From: Phytophthora hibernalis
Lineage: Eukaryota; Oomycota; Peronosporomycetes; Peronosporales; Peronosporaceae
Reading direction: 5' to 3'
DNA: 64,000 bases
Assembly: GCA_012656075.1 (NCBI GenBank)
Contig: JAAKBF010000200.1
Coordinates: 124,001 to 188,000, forward strand
The translations under genes and the position numbers were made by a program. Under the pieces are notes generated by a model. It searched no databases. It saw only the letters and a program-made list of their open reading frames with translations, and had not been told where the DNA came from. This document shows positions 28,122-39,741 of this stretch, one piece after another (positions within the stretch are counted from its first letter, which is position 1; every line of letters starts with the position of its first letter).

Positions 28122-29673
28122 CTATTTGCTCACTTTCGTTCGGATCATCCCTTTGGTCCGTTGCGTGTGCAGGTGGAGGTGAAGCTGCACCTGGTTGATG
28201 AGCTCGGTGAACGTCGAGCACTCAAACGTGAGGAAGAAGAATGTGAGGACGTACTCCGTCACACTGGTCATGCCGAACAGCAGCACGACGACCCAGGACC
28301 ATTTCGACACCACAATGGACATCATGTGGGTCACAAATACCGCCAGCGCAGCCACGAAGAACGCCACGGCACGCCACAGGCGTGTGTGCCGGGCCACGAT
28401 TGCCTCATTTCGGCCGACGACCAGCAAGTTCTGCACCTCGTGTAGGCACGCAGTGTATTCGGCGGCTTTTTCTTCCTCGCTCTGCTGCTGGTCCTGCTCG
28501 TCGCAGTGGGAGCGAGTCGTTGTCGGACAGGACCTTGTCGAGTTGGGCGATTCCACTTCGTCCGTGGATACGACGTCGTATCCCTCCTGCTGCTCGCAGA
28601 GGTGTGGCCTCGGTTCGCTGAAGATGAACTCGGCTCGGACACCAAAGTGGTCCGACAGTGGCGTCTTGTCGCCGCGTGCATCGGTGAAGAAGCCCTTGAA
28701 GATGCTGCTCTTCACCAGATACCAGTCCGACTCGCCCTTGGGCTGTCTGTCGATCTTGTACATGATGTAGTCCATTCGCATGGGGTGCTCCCCATGCGAA
28801 TACTTGTTATCCGGGGACGCAAACGTCAACCCGTCCTCATCGTTCGTGTCTGTGTAAGCATCTCTCAGACATAGCAACTGCTTCGGCACCTTGAGCTCCA
28901 GACAGTCCGGTGACGAGTTAAAGTCTCCGCAAACGATCGTGAGTTTGTTACGGTTGGTAGCGGAAATGAACTGCGTGAGTTCATAACTCTGACCCGTTCG
29001 GTGCCACTGGTAGAAATCTCCAGGTCCGGGTTTACCTCCTGCGTTGTAGTTGGCCAGCAGGTGCGTCACGTACACGTCGATCTGTCCAGCAGGTGTCTCG
29101 ACCCGGAGCAGTCCCACTCCCTTATTGGCCACAAAGTCCGACTCGTGGAGAGCGTAAGGCCTCCACTGAGACTGAACGAGTGGTACAAAGCACTGGAAAT
29201 GGGGAATTTGGACAGCACTAAGAGCCCCGTGCCGAACGAGTCCGCTCCCATTGGGAACGGGAAGCCCACCGCCGGGTTGAAGTAGTGGTAGTAGTAGAAA
29301 CCGCTCTGCTGCGCTTTAGAAATGACCAGGTTGCGTTCTCGCAGGTGCCAGATTTCCTGCAACACCACGAGGTCGTAGTCGCTCGAGATGGCACTGGCGA
29401 TCTCGGCCGCGCGCTCCGTGCGCTTGGGGGCGACTGGCAGGCCTGGCAAGCAAGAGGAACAGCGTCAGTTTCTAACGTCTCTATCATGAATTTCTAAGTG
29501 AAATAACTACCCCAGGCATTGAGGCTCAGCACACGCAGTCGCACATGGCGCTTTTCCTGCTCGCTCCAGTCGGGCCACGACGCTCTGGATGGCGCAGGCG
29601 AGGCCACCGGCTCCAGGTTGAACGCTTCCAGTAGCACACGCTGGCGGATCCGCTCCAGTACGTGGTCCTCCAT
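28122..29673 (-). CDS. Neutral sphingomyelinase-type phosphodiesterase
   Basis: Two exons: 29673-29511, intron 29510-29443 (68 nt, GTAG...CCAG), 29442-28122. The protein would be 494 residues. It belongs to the endonuclease/exonuclease/phosphatase fold: LSLNAWGLP, LVVLQEIWHLRERN, GTGLLVLSKFP, ANKGVGLLRVE, VYVTHLLANYN, VCGDFNSSPD and LSDHFGVRAEF, with the metal and catalytic Asn, Glu, Asp and His present. Two hydrophobic segments near the C-terminus (VAFFVAALAVFVTHM and WVVVLLFGMTSVTEY) match membrane-anchored neutral sphingomyelinases, which cut sphingomyelin or related lipids to ceramide. One base appears missing near 29158-29165 (between FSLSG and PYALHESDF), so the frame breaks there: assembly error, polymorphism or recent loss. 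Start chosen at ATG 29673 because LSLNAWG needs this exon. Confidence 0.88.
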
Positions 29674-30787
29674 GGCGACGTATTCTATCCAATTCTATCC
29701 AATCACAGCACTATTTTGAGGGGTTGTCGTGACACGAGTTGGGGTTGGCGACGGATTTCAGCTGGTGAATTGGATGTTCTCTGAAATTTATTTCAGAGTA
29801 TAAGTGATCCGATTTTCCGCTAAAAAAACATGCTTGCCAAAAATCACAAAAATCAACAACACGCACCAGCTCAACAGCTCATCTCCAAATATAATAAACC
29901 CTCAAGAACTGACAAATTTACATGTCCATTTTTCTTTTGTTTTCTTTTGGTCTGATTGCTCTCATAATGCAACTTCAACTTGCTCTTGCAAACCTTAGAT
30001 CCCGGTATTGACATTAGCCAAACTCACTCTAATCACTAATATATAGCGAGAACTAGTCAAAAAGCTGCGTGTTGCCTGTGGCGTGCTAGTTCAACATTCA
30101 CGCAACATCAATGAAAGTTTCCTTCCAATTATAACAATAGAAGCCGGCTCTATCGACCGCACTATATTCCCTTTGCTATTTTGTAGCGGCTAGCTCGTAC
30201 CCAGTACGTACAGCCAGGATCTGAACATGCTCACGACAACATGACTGGGACTCTGTGGAGCACACATGGTTCTGTTGTCCGGCAGAATTAGACATTTTCC
30301 ACGCAAACTAGGAAGCTACTTGCACTCAACTACCTCCGTGGGTATGTATCAACCTGAGCACCTTCCACGATGAAACCTAAATTCAATGCACCGCTCTTCA
30401 TGTTCGTCTCCTACGCTAGACCACCACGATTTTAAAACTCATTCTTCTTTTTATAACGTTTGGCATGGAAGCTAGTACCGGTAGTCCAAGAGGCGACGTT
30501 TCTGCCTACGCAAACGCGGTGAAAGCCTCAACCTGTAGAAACATGATTACGATACGTGTTTAATCAAAGCAGCTCACCTCCATTTCATTTGAATGTCAGA
30601 GCTCACCCGGGCGCTTGCGCACGGCTTTGTTACCGGGCCTATTTGAAAAAAGATGGGTTCATGCGAATTTTATTAGATTTTGGAAAGGGTTGGGGGACCA
30701 GATATAAATCTCCGAAGGAGAATGCGTGGCCGCTGCCAGCCTTTCATTCCGAAATCAGCGCCCGAGAAGAGATTATCACTCCGGGGC
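29674..30787. other. Intergenic, upstream of two divergent genes
   Basis: 1.1 kb between the divergent sphingomyelinase and the 30.8-kb gene. Just upstream of the lipase start are two tandem CTATCCAAT units (29685-29702; ATTGG on the coding strand). The rest is AT-rich with no ORF support. Confidence 0.35.
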
Positions 30788-31866
30788 CATGTACGCGTTT
30801 GAGAAGTCATTTCAGCAGATATGGCGCGAGTTGACGAAGAAGGGCTGGACCTACAAGAAATCAACAGGGCTCAGCAACGACCAAAGGTACCTGCCACCTG
30901 GTGGGAACCTCAAAGGAACGGAAGCCATCGACTACTTCGTCGGTACGCTAATTTGCCGCGTTAGATGACTTGCTACTTCTAAACTACGATAACCTGGTCA
31001 GGCGAAGCCAGTTTGCTGCGATACTGTCGTTGTCAAGGGTGTTTGGCTTTTGGACAGCCCCAGACTGCTGCTCCGACGTCCACACTTGCTACTCCTAAGG
31101 CTACGACCGCTGGTCCAACGGCCACGGCTGCTCCTCTGATGAACACGGCTCCTGTCATGACGACCACCACGACTCCTGCAGATTCGACGGCTGAATCACC
31201 GCTTGTTCAAGCTGCCGGTAAGCGACCTGCTGCTGCGAAGCCTAGAGCAGCAACAAAAGCTACGCCTACGTATCCTCGACCTTCTTCAGGGAGCGCTACA
31301 ATTGCCCCTGCGAAGGTGTCTATCTGCTAGCAAGGCGACAAGTGATGCAGCGACGACCAAGCGAAAATGGACCACTCCGGGTCGTTTTGGAAGAGGCGCA
31401 GCAAACGATGTGAGGATGAGATGCATTGTTCTAAACGTGTTGACATTTATGTTTGTTACGGATTCTACAGTTTCTGCAGTAACGGAGCGGCCAGCTGATC
31501 TTCAGGAGAACATCAGACGCTATTCCAAGTGAGCCGGTGGATGTTACGGACAATGCCGATCATGACGTAACGGAGATGCCGGTTGCTGCTGCGGACACGA
31601 TTGAACCAGTTGTTACGGAAGGAGAAAATACAGTGCATCGAGTTGCAGAGACGCCAACCAGGATTCCGCTTGACGACTTTGACTCGGACAACTTCTTGGA
31701 TGTGCTGAGACGCGATCGACTCTTTGCCCCCGATGGTGCTGACGACCTCAACGTTGGAGAAGACGATTGGTTGCTCCCACTCGACTCGGATGCTGAGGGT
31801 GACGAAAGAATCAATCCTGCTGGACGAAGACGAGCACGTAGAGGAAGCCAGTGCGATGTAGGATGA
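30788..31866 (+). pseudogene. Transposon-derived protein, N-terminal region
   Basis: Exon 30788-30942 (MYAFEKSFQQIWRELTKKGW, TGLSNDQRYLPPGGN, AIDYFVG) joins across a 59-nt intron (30943-31001, GTAC...TCAG, branch-like CTAAAC) to EASLLRYCRCQGCLAFGQ and a Thr/Ala/Pro-rich linker to about 31280. Other frames then give KRKWTTPGRFGRG and, at 31537-31866, PTRIPLDDFDSDNFLDVLRR, ADDLNVGEDDWLLPLDSD. The W-x2-L-x3-GW...GG...G-x-D-Y-F-V-G pattern recurs at the N-terminus of oomycete piggyBac-like proteins (from memory, not searched). No catalytic domain follows, so it is a truncated gene or relic. Confidence 0.4.
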
Positions 31867-32385
31867 CGTCGAAGGCGAGGAAAGTGATGGAGATAGATCT
31901 ACAGCCTTTGTGCCAGGATCAGCCGAAATAACTCAGTGTGGGAATAGATCGCGTGACCTGCCGGGCCGCAGCGCGCGCCATGTCAATGTCGGGACCTAAC
32001 ATGCTTGCTTTATCGTAGTATCGTTCGATGCACTCACTAACACCGACACTTTCACCACCCTCTCCGATAGGCGGCAACGCACTTTTAAGCATCAATCTTT
32101 TCACGGGAGCTCGATCTCGGTGTCAGTATCAGCACTTGGTGGCTGCGTCTAATCACCTCGATAGCCTCGCCTGTGTCGCTTTGTGGATAGTGCTGTCAAC
32201 GTTTCACCCAAATAACGTTATTTTAACTAAATAACTACGCTATTTCGAAAGGGAGTTAGTTGTTTTAACTCCGGATAACTCGGCCAACTCTACCTCTCAG
32301 ATTTTGTTTGAGCTGAATAAATATAAGTATTCGCAATCCATTGCTCATCTGCAAACTTGATCCCCTGGCAAGAATCTTGTCAGGA
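31867..32385. other. Intergenic with small inverted repeats
   Basis: Contains the palindrome AAATAACGTTATTT (32211-32224) and the stem GGAGTTA...TAACTCC (32251-32271). A 61-codon minus frame (31919-32104, SECIERYYDKASMLGPDID) looks protein-like but is not recognised. Confidence 0.35.
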
Positions 32386-34401
32386 TGGCAGAACCCCCAG
32401 ATGAAGCGGACCCCGAAGGCCCGGGCCCCAACAAAATCTTCTACAACATGGTCGGAGGCTCCGACTCGGAGCACACAGACTGCAGTATTGGCTGATAATT
32501 CGGATGGTTGCAAAGCACAAGTACCGCGACGTACCATATCACAAGCTTCGCACAAACCACGCTGCTTTTGCCTGGTGTCTCCAGTGCGACGAGGAAGTTT
32601 GCTGCCAAGTTGGGAAGAGTGAAGAACTCCAAGCATACAAAGCGGAGATGGCCACACTGACGGCATCGCCGCGGGGTACGGTTAGAGCACTCGTGTCGGA
32701 GTTCTATGCTGCTGGAGAAGAGGAGCCGCCACCAAAAAAACTGAAGAAGCTCACAGGTGAGGAGAAACGCCAGGTTAACCCTATAGCGTTTCATTTTGAC
32801 TTGTTTTCACTATACCTTAATCCCATATAAATACTTGGTTTTAGCCCGCCACCTGCAGACTGAACTATCGGATTTGACGGGTTGGGGTCTCGGGTGTTTA
32901 CTAAAACATGCATACATGCTTGGTTTAAGAGCATTCCCCGCATATCAAGTTGATTTGTCAATATAGGCCTTTATTGAGAAGATGGCTGGAAAAATCGCTC
33001 GTTCCAGCGATAAATTATGCACAATTTTCACGTCAGCAGCAGACACGTAATTACGCTTTTTACGTGCGTCCGTTCAGCTACCGGTTCTCACAACAGAAAA
33101 AGAAAGATGGCGTTCGTAGCCGACGGTTTGGCTTGCCCGCGTGCAGACCTGCACTGTGGCGGGCTGATGAAGGTGGCTGCTAGCTACGTGCTGTGGTGTG
33201 AGTTCAAGTCTTGCTTGGCCAGCGACTTTTGTTTGCGTGTTTGGCGAATACAACACGGTAAGCAGAGGATTTTGCTGCTATGTTGATTTCATGCTGACAT
33301 CGTTTGCGTTTGTAGAAGAGTGACGAAGCTGGCCGGGAGGAGAACGCCAACGCGGACGTGGCGCGAAGCTGACAAGTTCTGGGGCGTCGGCGAGGAGACC
33401 TGCACTGTGACGAGCTGGTGAAGTTGGCTGCTAGCTACGTGCTGTGGTGTGGGTTCGAGTCTTGCTTGGTCGACTGGGTTTGTTGGTAAGGTGTAGATGC
33501 CGTGGTAGCTGAGTTAATTCTGTCAAAATGTAAGTTGTGCTATTTGGGTGTGTACTATTTGAGTCACTCTCAGTGTGCCAGTTTGGACTTGTATTTCATG
33601 CTTTTGCCACGCTGTCCCAATCGTTGGACCGCTGGTTCTGTGACCAACCAGGCAAGTAAGGCGTCTTGGTTACATGTATCACTAAAGTCGGCCATGGAGC
33701 GTTCTGTTGTGCCACTCAAGCGCCAATCGAAGCCGGGGCAACTATGTAGCATTTTTATGCCCGTAAAAGCTATCACCACGCTCTGGCGTCCACTCTTTCA
33801 AAGCCGTAGTTTACATTTGTGCGATAAAATACAAGAATTGTATCAATTGGTCACATCAACTGAACAATTGTATTGACAAATTTTGCTTCTCTCTTGAATT
33901 TGATTGGTTAAAAATACTTCAAGGTGAGATTTTGGTCGTCAATTATTGCTTCAAAACCAGGTAGGTTTATGGCAAGCTCTGTGTTTATCTTGGTAGAAAA
34001 AGTCACATTCTACCTTGTTTTGCTAAACCCTGCAAAATGCCGACTTTTAAGACGGGCCTACCGCAATAGGGTTAACAACCTCGTAGCCGAATGGATTGCA
34101 GTCGGTCTACGTCCCCTTGCACTAGTTGAGGACCTCAGCTTTCGAAGGCTCATCAAGTTTAGCACCGATTTGACTGCACTAGAACTACACCTTCCCGGTA
34201 GAAGTTCGCGAATATATCATGCATATTGCCGAAAAACTCCGTGTCAATTTGAAGGATCTACTTGCAAAGGTCCAACCGTCGGAGAGAGCGTTATCTACAG
34301 GCGGAGGCACTGTTACGGCAAGGCGGTGTTCTCTAGCACCGGAGCTGGTGCGTGACATCGTCTTCCTGTCCGAGAACGCCCGTGAGAAAAAGAAACCCTA
34401 G
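32386..34401 (+). pseudogene. hAT transposase remnant
   Basis: Three islands of one ancestral gene. N-terminal: MAEPPDEADPEGPGPNKIFY (32386) and, after a frameshift, YRDVPYHKLRTNHAAFAWC, LQCDEEVCCQVGKSEELQAY, a BED-like finger with incomplete ligands, to 32830. Middle (about 34075-34200): LVAEWIAVGLRPLALVEDLS, FRRLIKF, the conserved P-x-x-x-V-E-D-x-x-F block. C-terminal (34219-34401): LAKVQPSERALSTGGGTVTA, RRCSLAPELVRDIVFLSENA, the hAT dimerisation region. The catalytic core between is gone, replaced by 1.2 kb that includes a 91-bp direct repeat. Ends and target duplication not found. Confidence 0.6.
33145..33485. repeat. 91-bp direct repeat
   Basis: 33145-33235 and 33396-33485 share AGACCTGCACTGTG, GGCTGCTAGCTACGTGCTGT and TCTTGCTTGG in the same orientation, about 85-90 % alike by eye, 160 bp apart. 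Nature unknown; they lie inside the hAT relic. Confidence 0.75.
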
Positions 34402-34633
34402 GCCAGAGAAGCTAGGTTACTTTACTGCAATAATACATGTCCAATTCCTGGTTCACAAAGATAGCTCGCGGCTCAGAAGTACAATGATCCTGCAGTCGTG
34501 GCTCAGATAGGGTCGATGAGCCTGCGGTCTGCTAAAATGAACGAAAATATGGAAATAGTAAAACTAAGATAAAAGTTATCTGAAGCGAGAATAGCTCTAC
34601 TAACTCGGAAATAACTTTTCTGAGTTTTTAGAT
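34402..34633. other. Stretch without gene
   Basis: AT-rich, no ORF; possibly the 3' end of the hAT element. Confidence 0.35.
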
Positions 34634-35037
34634 ACTTTCTCCAACGTTGACAGCCCTATTTGTGGATACAAGCTGAGTTTTCTTTCTTCTCGGCCCCCAG
34701 AAGAACAGCCAATCACCTTTAGGTAAATCAATAAGAAGCGCCATCACTGGATCGTCGACGAGCAGATCTAGAGCGATCAGCTCCGACAATGCCTGGAAGT
34801 CGCAGCTTGGTTTAAGATTTTTCTTCACTTCAGGAAAATACTGCACAGCGGACGGGCTGTCCTCAACAAGATCAGCTCCTGCCTTGGGTTGAGGTTGCCT
34901 TCATATCGCTTGCGTTTGGACAGCACTGTGCTGTGCTGCACAGTGCTCTCGTGGAGTTCGACCAGTTTGTTCGCATTTGCGCTTTTGCAGAAGCATTGCT
35001 CGCTGAACCGCCAGCACCCTTCGGAGCCTTCACCCAC
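34634..35037 (-). pseudogene. Unrecognised protein fragment
   Basis: Minus-strand frame starting MGEGSEGCWRFSEQCFCKSA with KLVELHESTVQHSTVLSKRK, changing frame near 34890 into GADLVEDSPSAVQYFPEVKK, CDFQALSELIALDLLVDDPV and MALLIDLPKGDWLFFWGPRR. Composition and the long helical LSELIALDLLVDD look protein-coding, but I know no family. One frameshift. Could be a piece of a transposon or host gene. Confidence 0.3.
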
Positions 35038-35424
35038 ACGTGCATAGGCGCCTACCCAAATGCAGCTCCTGCCTCACTCACTTCACCCAGTTCACTCTTA
35101 GCCAGTCCAACGTCTCATAAAGTAGCGTCAGAAAAACTCAGAGCTTCCCCGCCGCTTGTGACAGAGAACGCCTTACGGACACACAGCAGTACAGCCATGG
35201 CACAGTAAGTCTGTGTCAGTACCATACGAACTGGTCAGCACAGCAAAGTGCTGTGCCAGCACAATAAAAGTTAAGTTTCTGCTCGGCGCGGGACGCGCGC
35301 AAAAGAGCGAGGTCAGTTGAGATCTGGCCAACCAGAACGCGTTCTCGAGGCTGCTGGCACTCGGTTGTCGGCCAGCGGTCGTTGGTGGGGTTCACAGCAT
35401 TCTCCGAGTTCCCCCTCCACGATC

Positions 35425-36839
35425 ATGCCGAGGCGAGTGAGCTGGCTGCTGAAAGCTGCCGACGTCAACGCCGCTGAAGCGGACGAGATCGTGGCGCAGA
35501 TGCAGTCCTTCGATATCGACAAGAGCCAAACCATGGCGTGCACTATATGCCCAGAAGCTGAGCACAAGATGCGCTACCGCTTGCTTGTGTGCAGCTCAGA
35601 GGCATGCAGCGAGGCAAGCGAACTCAAATGCGCTTGGCGCGGAAAGATGGTGACGTGGCCGGAGTCACACCGGACAGCTTCATCATACACGTCGATGCTA
35701 CCTACAAGATGAGTCAGTGTGATTACCCGGTAATGGTGGTTGGCCTGTCAGACCGATCTCGCAAATACCACCTCGTCGCTCTCTTTATCATCTCGCAAGA
35801 GACGCAATCGGTGGTTCAAGCTGCTCTCCTGTCACTACGTCGGCTGTATTACTGGATCACCCAGAAGCATTTGATCGTGGACTTCGCTATGGCCGACGGA
35901 GATAAGGCTCAGTGCAATGCTCTCGCAGCGGTCTTCGGAGACAACCCGGCGTACCGCTTTTTAATGTGCTACTTCCACGTCTTGAAGAAGGTCCAGGAGC
36001 GTATTAAGTGCCTTTCCTCGGTCGCTCAAGCATCTATCCTACGTGACATCTACGATCTGCACTTCGCGAGAACACACTCGGCGTTCCTGCAGATGAGGTT
36101 CACTATTGTACGGCGATGGGTCCAGGACCCAGATGTGGTTCCTTTTGCGAAGTACATGTGCGGCCAATGGTTGACGGGACTATTCACGAGGTGGCAAGCA
36201 CACCACACATCGACCGGCTTCGCAACTACTAACAACCCATGCGAGACATTCAACGCTCTACTAAAGCGTGACTACACCCTGCGTCGTCGACTGAAGGTGG
36301 GTTCTTTCCTTCGAGAACTAAGTGCTTGCTGCCAGGACCAGTCCAGCAGCGTACGCGCGTTTGAGTTCGTGGCCCTTCAGACGAAAACTCTCGCTCGGCA
36401 GGTATCCGAGTTGATGCGATCGAGGTTAATGGGACTCGCTGAAGGCGAGAACGTCGACGGTTCTTTTTCTGGCTCGCAGACGGTCGTGCAGATGGTGTCA
36501 CTGCGAGCTCCGCACGTAATTGTGGCTCCCAATAGACACAGCGAGGAAGCAATTGCTGTGACTGCGCAAATGGGGGCCAATTACGCCCGTATGGAGGTGG
36601 AAGGACAGCCGTGGGGCAGTTGGGCGGTTGACGTGGAGCAACAATGGTGCCCATGCAATTACTGGTTCGTCTTCGGCTTCAGCATACACGTTCTCTTTGC
36701 TTTGCGCAAGACTGCGTCCATTGACAGCCGCGGGTGCGAAGTTCTCATCGATCGTCGCAAACGCAAACGCGGGCTCGTTGCTGGGATCGACAACCGGGGT
36801 CGTCCACGCTCGAATGGTCCAGCTCTCACCTACCAGTAA
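35425..36839 (+). pseudogene. Second MULE-type transposase
   Basis: N-terminal frame from ATG 35425 (MPRRVSWLLKAADVNAAEAD) with a cysteine region ACTICPEAEHK...LLVCSSEACSE, shifting near 35640 into a long frame to 36839. The MULE core is clear: FIIHVDATYKMSQCDYPVMV (first Asp), FAMADGDKAQCNALAAVFGD (second Asp), FLMCYFHVLKKVQERIK, and TNNPCETFNALLKRD (Glu). A SWIM-like WCPCNYWF...SIHVLFAL follows with the third cysteine replaced by serine. It is not related closely to the transposase at 24664. The join at 35640 looks like an internal deletion. Terminal repeats were not found. Confidence 0.75.
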
Positions 36840-37464
36840 CCTAGTGCACGCTGGAGAGGAAGGATGAGGGCAAGTCGTGCATTTCCCAGGTCCTGGTGTC
36901 GTCAAAAACAAGTAGGGAGCGAGTGTTGTTAATTAAAGTTAATCCATGTCTTTTTCATCAACTGCGTACATTGGAGCAACTTTTTCACGTTGAAGCTACC
37001 CTGTGCGAGGCCACCAAGCTTCTGCTACTGCTCGTGGTGCGTGTCTGCATCCTCATCGTACCAGCAAACGTCGCAAGCGCAACGAAACCATGCGGTCAAT
37101 GCCGCCGGGCCACAGGACTTCATCCACCGGAACCGTGGATATCACCCATCTCGGGGAGCACTGCTTAATGATCACTGCTTTCACCGTCCTCGCGTGGTGG
37201 ACGTGGCTGCCACACCTGGTGACGGCTCATTGTGCTTGGTCCCTGCGTTTACGAGATCTCCTCCTTACCCCGGGTCGATCCTTGCCCTGGTGGCGGATCA
37301 TGGGACGGGCGTTGCGGTTTGGAATGTGGCCGAAGTCCATCTCCACTTGCACGTAGTTCTTGGCGCTGCTCTTCCGCGCGTCAGGCGCCACAGGTCCGCT
37401 CAGCGTCTCCGTTTCGCCTTACTGGGTAGACACGAGGTCGATAATCTCGTGACCACCTGTGTTT
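36840..37464 (-). other. Possible continuation of the next minus-strand ORF
   Basis: After the stop of the following ORF a minus frame continues with LSGPVAPDARKSSAKNYVQV and EMDFGHIPNRNARPMIRHQG (about 37410-37250), which looks coding, then fades. Rest without gene. Confidence 0.25.
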
Positions 37465-38004
37465 TTACCGGACTCCTCGCTTGCAAGACGAGTGTCTGGG
37501 TCTGTAGTCGGGGATGCCGTACGCGATGGTGACGTCAGGTCGAAGACGCATGTGCTGGGTGCGGCCAGGTTTGGACCTAGAAGAGGAGTGCCCCACAGTC
37601 GGACTGCGGGCTCTTTGGAACAATTTCCTCGCGCAATCCGCGAAGTACGTCGTGCACAGCCTTGATGGATCCCTTGCTGCATCCTCCAGCACTTGCTTCA
37701 GAGCGATTCCTCTCGCCGGGACCCTGAATGACCCACTGCTCAGATCATACGTGCGAAGCTTGCGCCACGTTGTTGCCTCGTCTTCCACGGGTATACCGAA
37801 CCGGTCCAGCACCGTCTTCATCATCGTGTCCTTGGGGATTATCTCCCCTGTGTCGACGGCAGTTGGGAGCTTCGCTTCAGGGCTGCCGTCCACGCGTGTC
37901 ACGACAGCGACCCGATGGCCTTCTCTGCGGCCCCAGACGAAGCATCGAGAATAATACTCTATCGTGTCGCCGGGAAAGAGTGTCGCCGGGGACAGCTCCG
38001 ACAC
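37465..38004 (-). CDS. Unrecognised ORF
   Basis: 180-codon minus frame, open further upstream (PRILGLSVSELSP), without a clear ATG. It contains FPGDTIEYYSRCFVWGRREG, HRVAVVTRVDGS, VDTGEIIPKDTMMKTVLDRF and DEATTWRKLRTYDLSSGSFR. The first part could be a small beta-barrel (G-D-x-I-E-Y-Y...H-R-V-A-V-V), as in chromatin or DNA-binding proteins; this is inference. Near 37620 the better frame changes (DPDTRLASEESGKNTGGHEI). It lies between DNA transposons and may belong to one. Confidence 0.3.
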   Translation of the reverse strand: MSELSPATLFPGDTIEYYSRCFVWGRREGHRVAVVTRVDGSPEAKLPTAVDTGEIIPKDTMMKTVLDRFGIPVEDEATTWRKLRTYDLSSGSFRVPARGIALKQVLEDAARDPSRLCTTYFADCARKLFQRARSPTVGHSSSRSKPGRTQHMRLRPDVTIAYGIPDYRPRHSSCKRGVR

Positions 38005-39028
38005 GCTCAGTCCCAGTATTCTTGGCGTGTGTGCTGGACGCGCATGCAGCGATTCCTGGAGCGGAGGGATCGGGCGAAGTGAGGTTGTGCCGAGGATCGA
38101 TGTGGTGTATACAGGGCTTCCAGGTACGGCTACGATGTGGTGTACGCATTTGAGATGCGTACGTCTACGATGTGATGTACCGGTACCGGTACAGTGCCAA
38201 CCACTTCAACGCGTATAATACGAAACTTTGCCTTTTGCTACATACGTACATGTACGTGGGCTGTATTATACGGAGTACGTATAATACGAAGTTGCGCGTG
38301 TACTTGAACAAGGCCGTGCGCTATCGCCCGGATGAGCTCTGAAATTCACATGTCAAATGAAATGGTAAGTGCATTGCTTGAATTAAACGCGTACCGGTAT
38401 CTGCATCATTTTTCTGCAAGTTAATTCTTGGTGTTTGCAGGCTAAAGCCTCGCAGACATAGTGCTTACAGCCTTGTCGAATAGGATGCCTTCACTCGCGC
38501 TAGTAAGCTCCTGGTCCTAGCTACTTCGAAGTAAACCTTGTAAATATTAGAGAAGAGTGAAGTTGTGGGGTCTGTCTAGCGCAGGTTAGACGAATGGTGA
38601 AGTATACTTTGGTTTCGTAGTGAAAGAAACTCAGGTTGATAGAGGAAGTGTAATATTAGTTGAGTAGCTTCCTAGTTCGCTTAGAAGGCACGTACCGGTA
38701 CTTGTGGCAGCAGATGCAATTGTAAATATATATATACATATTATCCATACTAGTACCAGATACAGCCGCAAGCAAAAGAATTAGTTGTCTTCGAAGGCTC
38801 TAACTATGAATCTGGGCAGTTTTATCGAGTCGCAACAAATTGTGCACGACCGTGGGTATGTTGATAATGAGCAGCGGCAAATGGTATTTGTTGGACTCGA
38901 GCACGAGCACGTGAATGGATGAAATCGGTTGTGCATGTGCAATGCGTACGAGTGCATGCACATTGTGCATGTATTCGTACTCCGTATTATACAACCCACG
39001 TACAGGTACATGTATGTAGCAACAGGCA

Positions 39029-39240
39029 TGTCACGTAATAAGCTGAAAAAGCGAATTTGAATCTTGGCAACGTTGAGCTGGAGGCTTGAGTAGTTGAAGG
39101 CGAAATGAAGACTGAATATATAGAATGAAAAGGAGGTACGGAGTGTGCTCGTGGTGGTTACCAACGAGCACAGGGCCTAGCTAGCGGCGGTTCCTACAAG
39201 TCCTTTTTGAAGTTGCCACGGACGCTATGAGTCCGTTACA
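39029..39240 (-). repeat. G3 3' LTR
   Basis: 212 bp, TGTCACGTAATAAGC to GTCCGTTACA in + orientation. GTCCCCCT just inside is the complement of a polypurine tract, fixing this as the 3' LTR of a minus-strand element. Confidence 0.88.
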
Positions 39241-39741
39241 GTCCCCCTGTAGACGAGTTGTTGTCCTCGTGGACGGGAAGCTCGAAAGATATTCGCGAAT
39301 AAGACCCTTGACTTGATTCAAATTGGCAAGAGGCTCCCATGACGTCTTAATTGCTGAGTTCATCCAGCGAACGCGATATTGTTGAACGCCCTGACGTCTT
39401 CTGTGACCCGTGATGGAGTGAACCAGGAAGCCCTCCTCGCCGCTCGTAACAATGACTCGAGGTACGCGATTGATTCGCTGAGGGTTGTCGTCGCGATGAT
39501 AAGGTTTTAACAGCGAAACATGAAATTCTGGATACAGGCGCAAACCGGGGGAAGGGTGAGTCGGTAACGCGATGGTCCTGTGACGGCTTCGACCGGATAA
39601 GGCCCCAAGTATCGAGAGACAAGTTTGCGTCGGCCAGTAGTGCCGATGTGAGCGAGATCCAAATTCTGACTGTCGAGAAGGACCTTGTCTCCTGCAGCAA
39701 AAGTCTGGTGGCGTCTGTGTCGATCGAAGGCCGTGCTCATA
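39241..39741 (-). pseudogene. G3 integrase tail and chromodomain
   Basis: Two frames: 39741-39507 has FDRHRRHQTFAAGDKVLLDS, RKLVSRYLGPYPVEAV (integrase barrel); 39543-39241 has LYPEFHVSLLKPYH, then the chromodomain FLVHSITGHRRRQGVQQYRV, RWMNSAIKTSWEPLANLN.... The chromodomain in chromoviruses directs integration to marked chromatin. A frameshift near 39530 separates the parts. Confidence 0.85.

Noticed and set aside
34900..34960. CAGCACTGTGCTGTGCTGCACAG as a hairpin or regulatory site
   Set aside because: Low-complexity CAGTGCTG repeats; similar words recur at 35230-35265, no sign of a defined element.
38781..39164. Minus ORF of 127 codons
   Set aside because: Lies across the hAT inverted repeat and the gypsy LTR border; no protein features.
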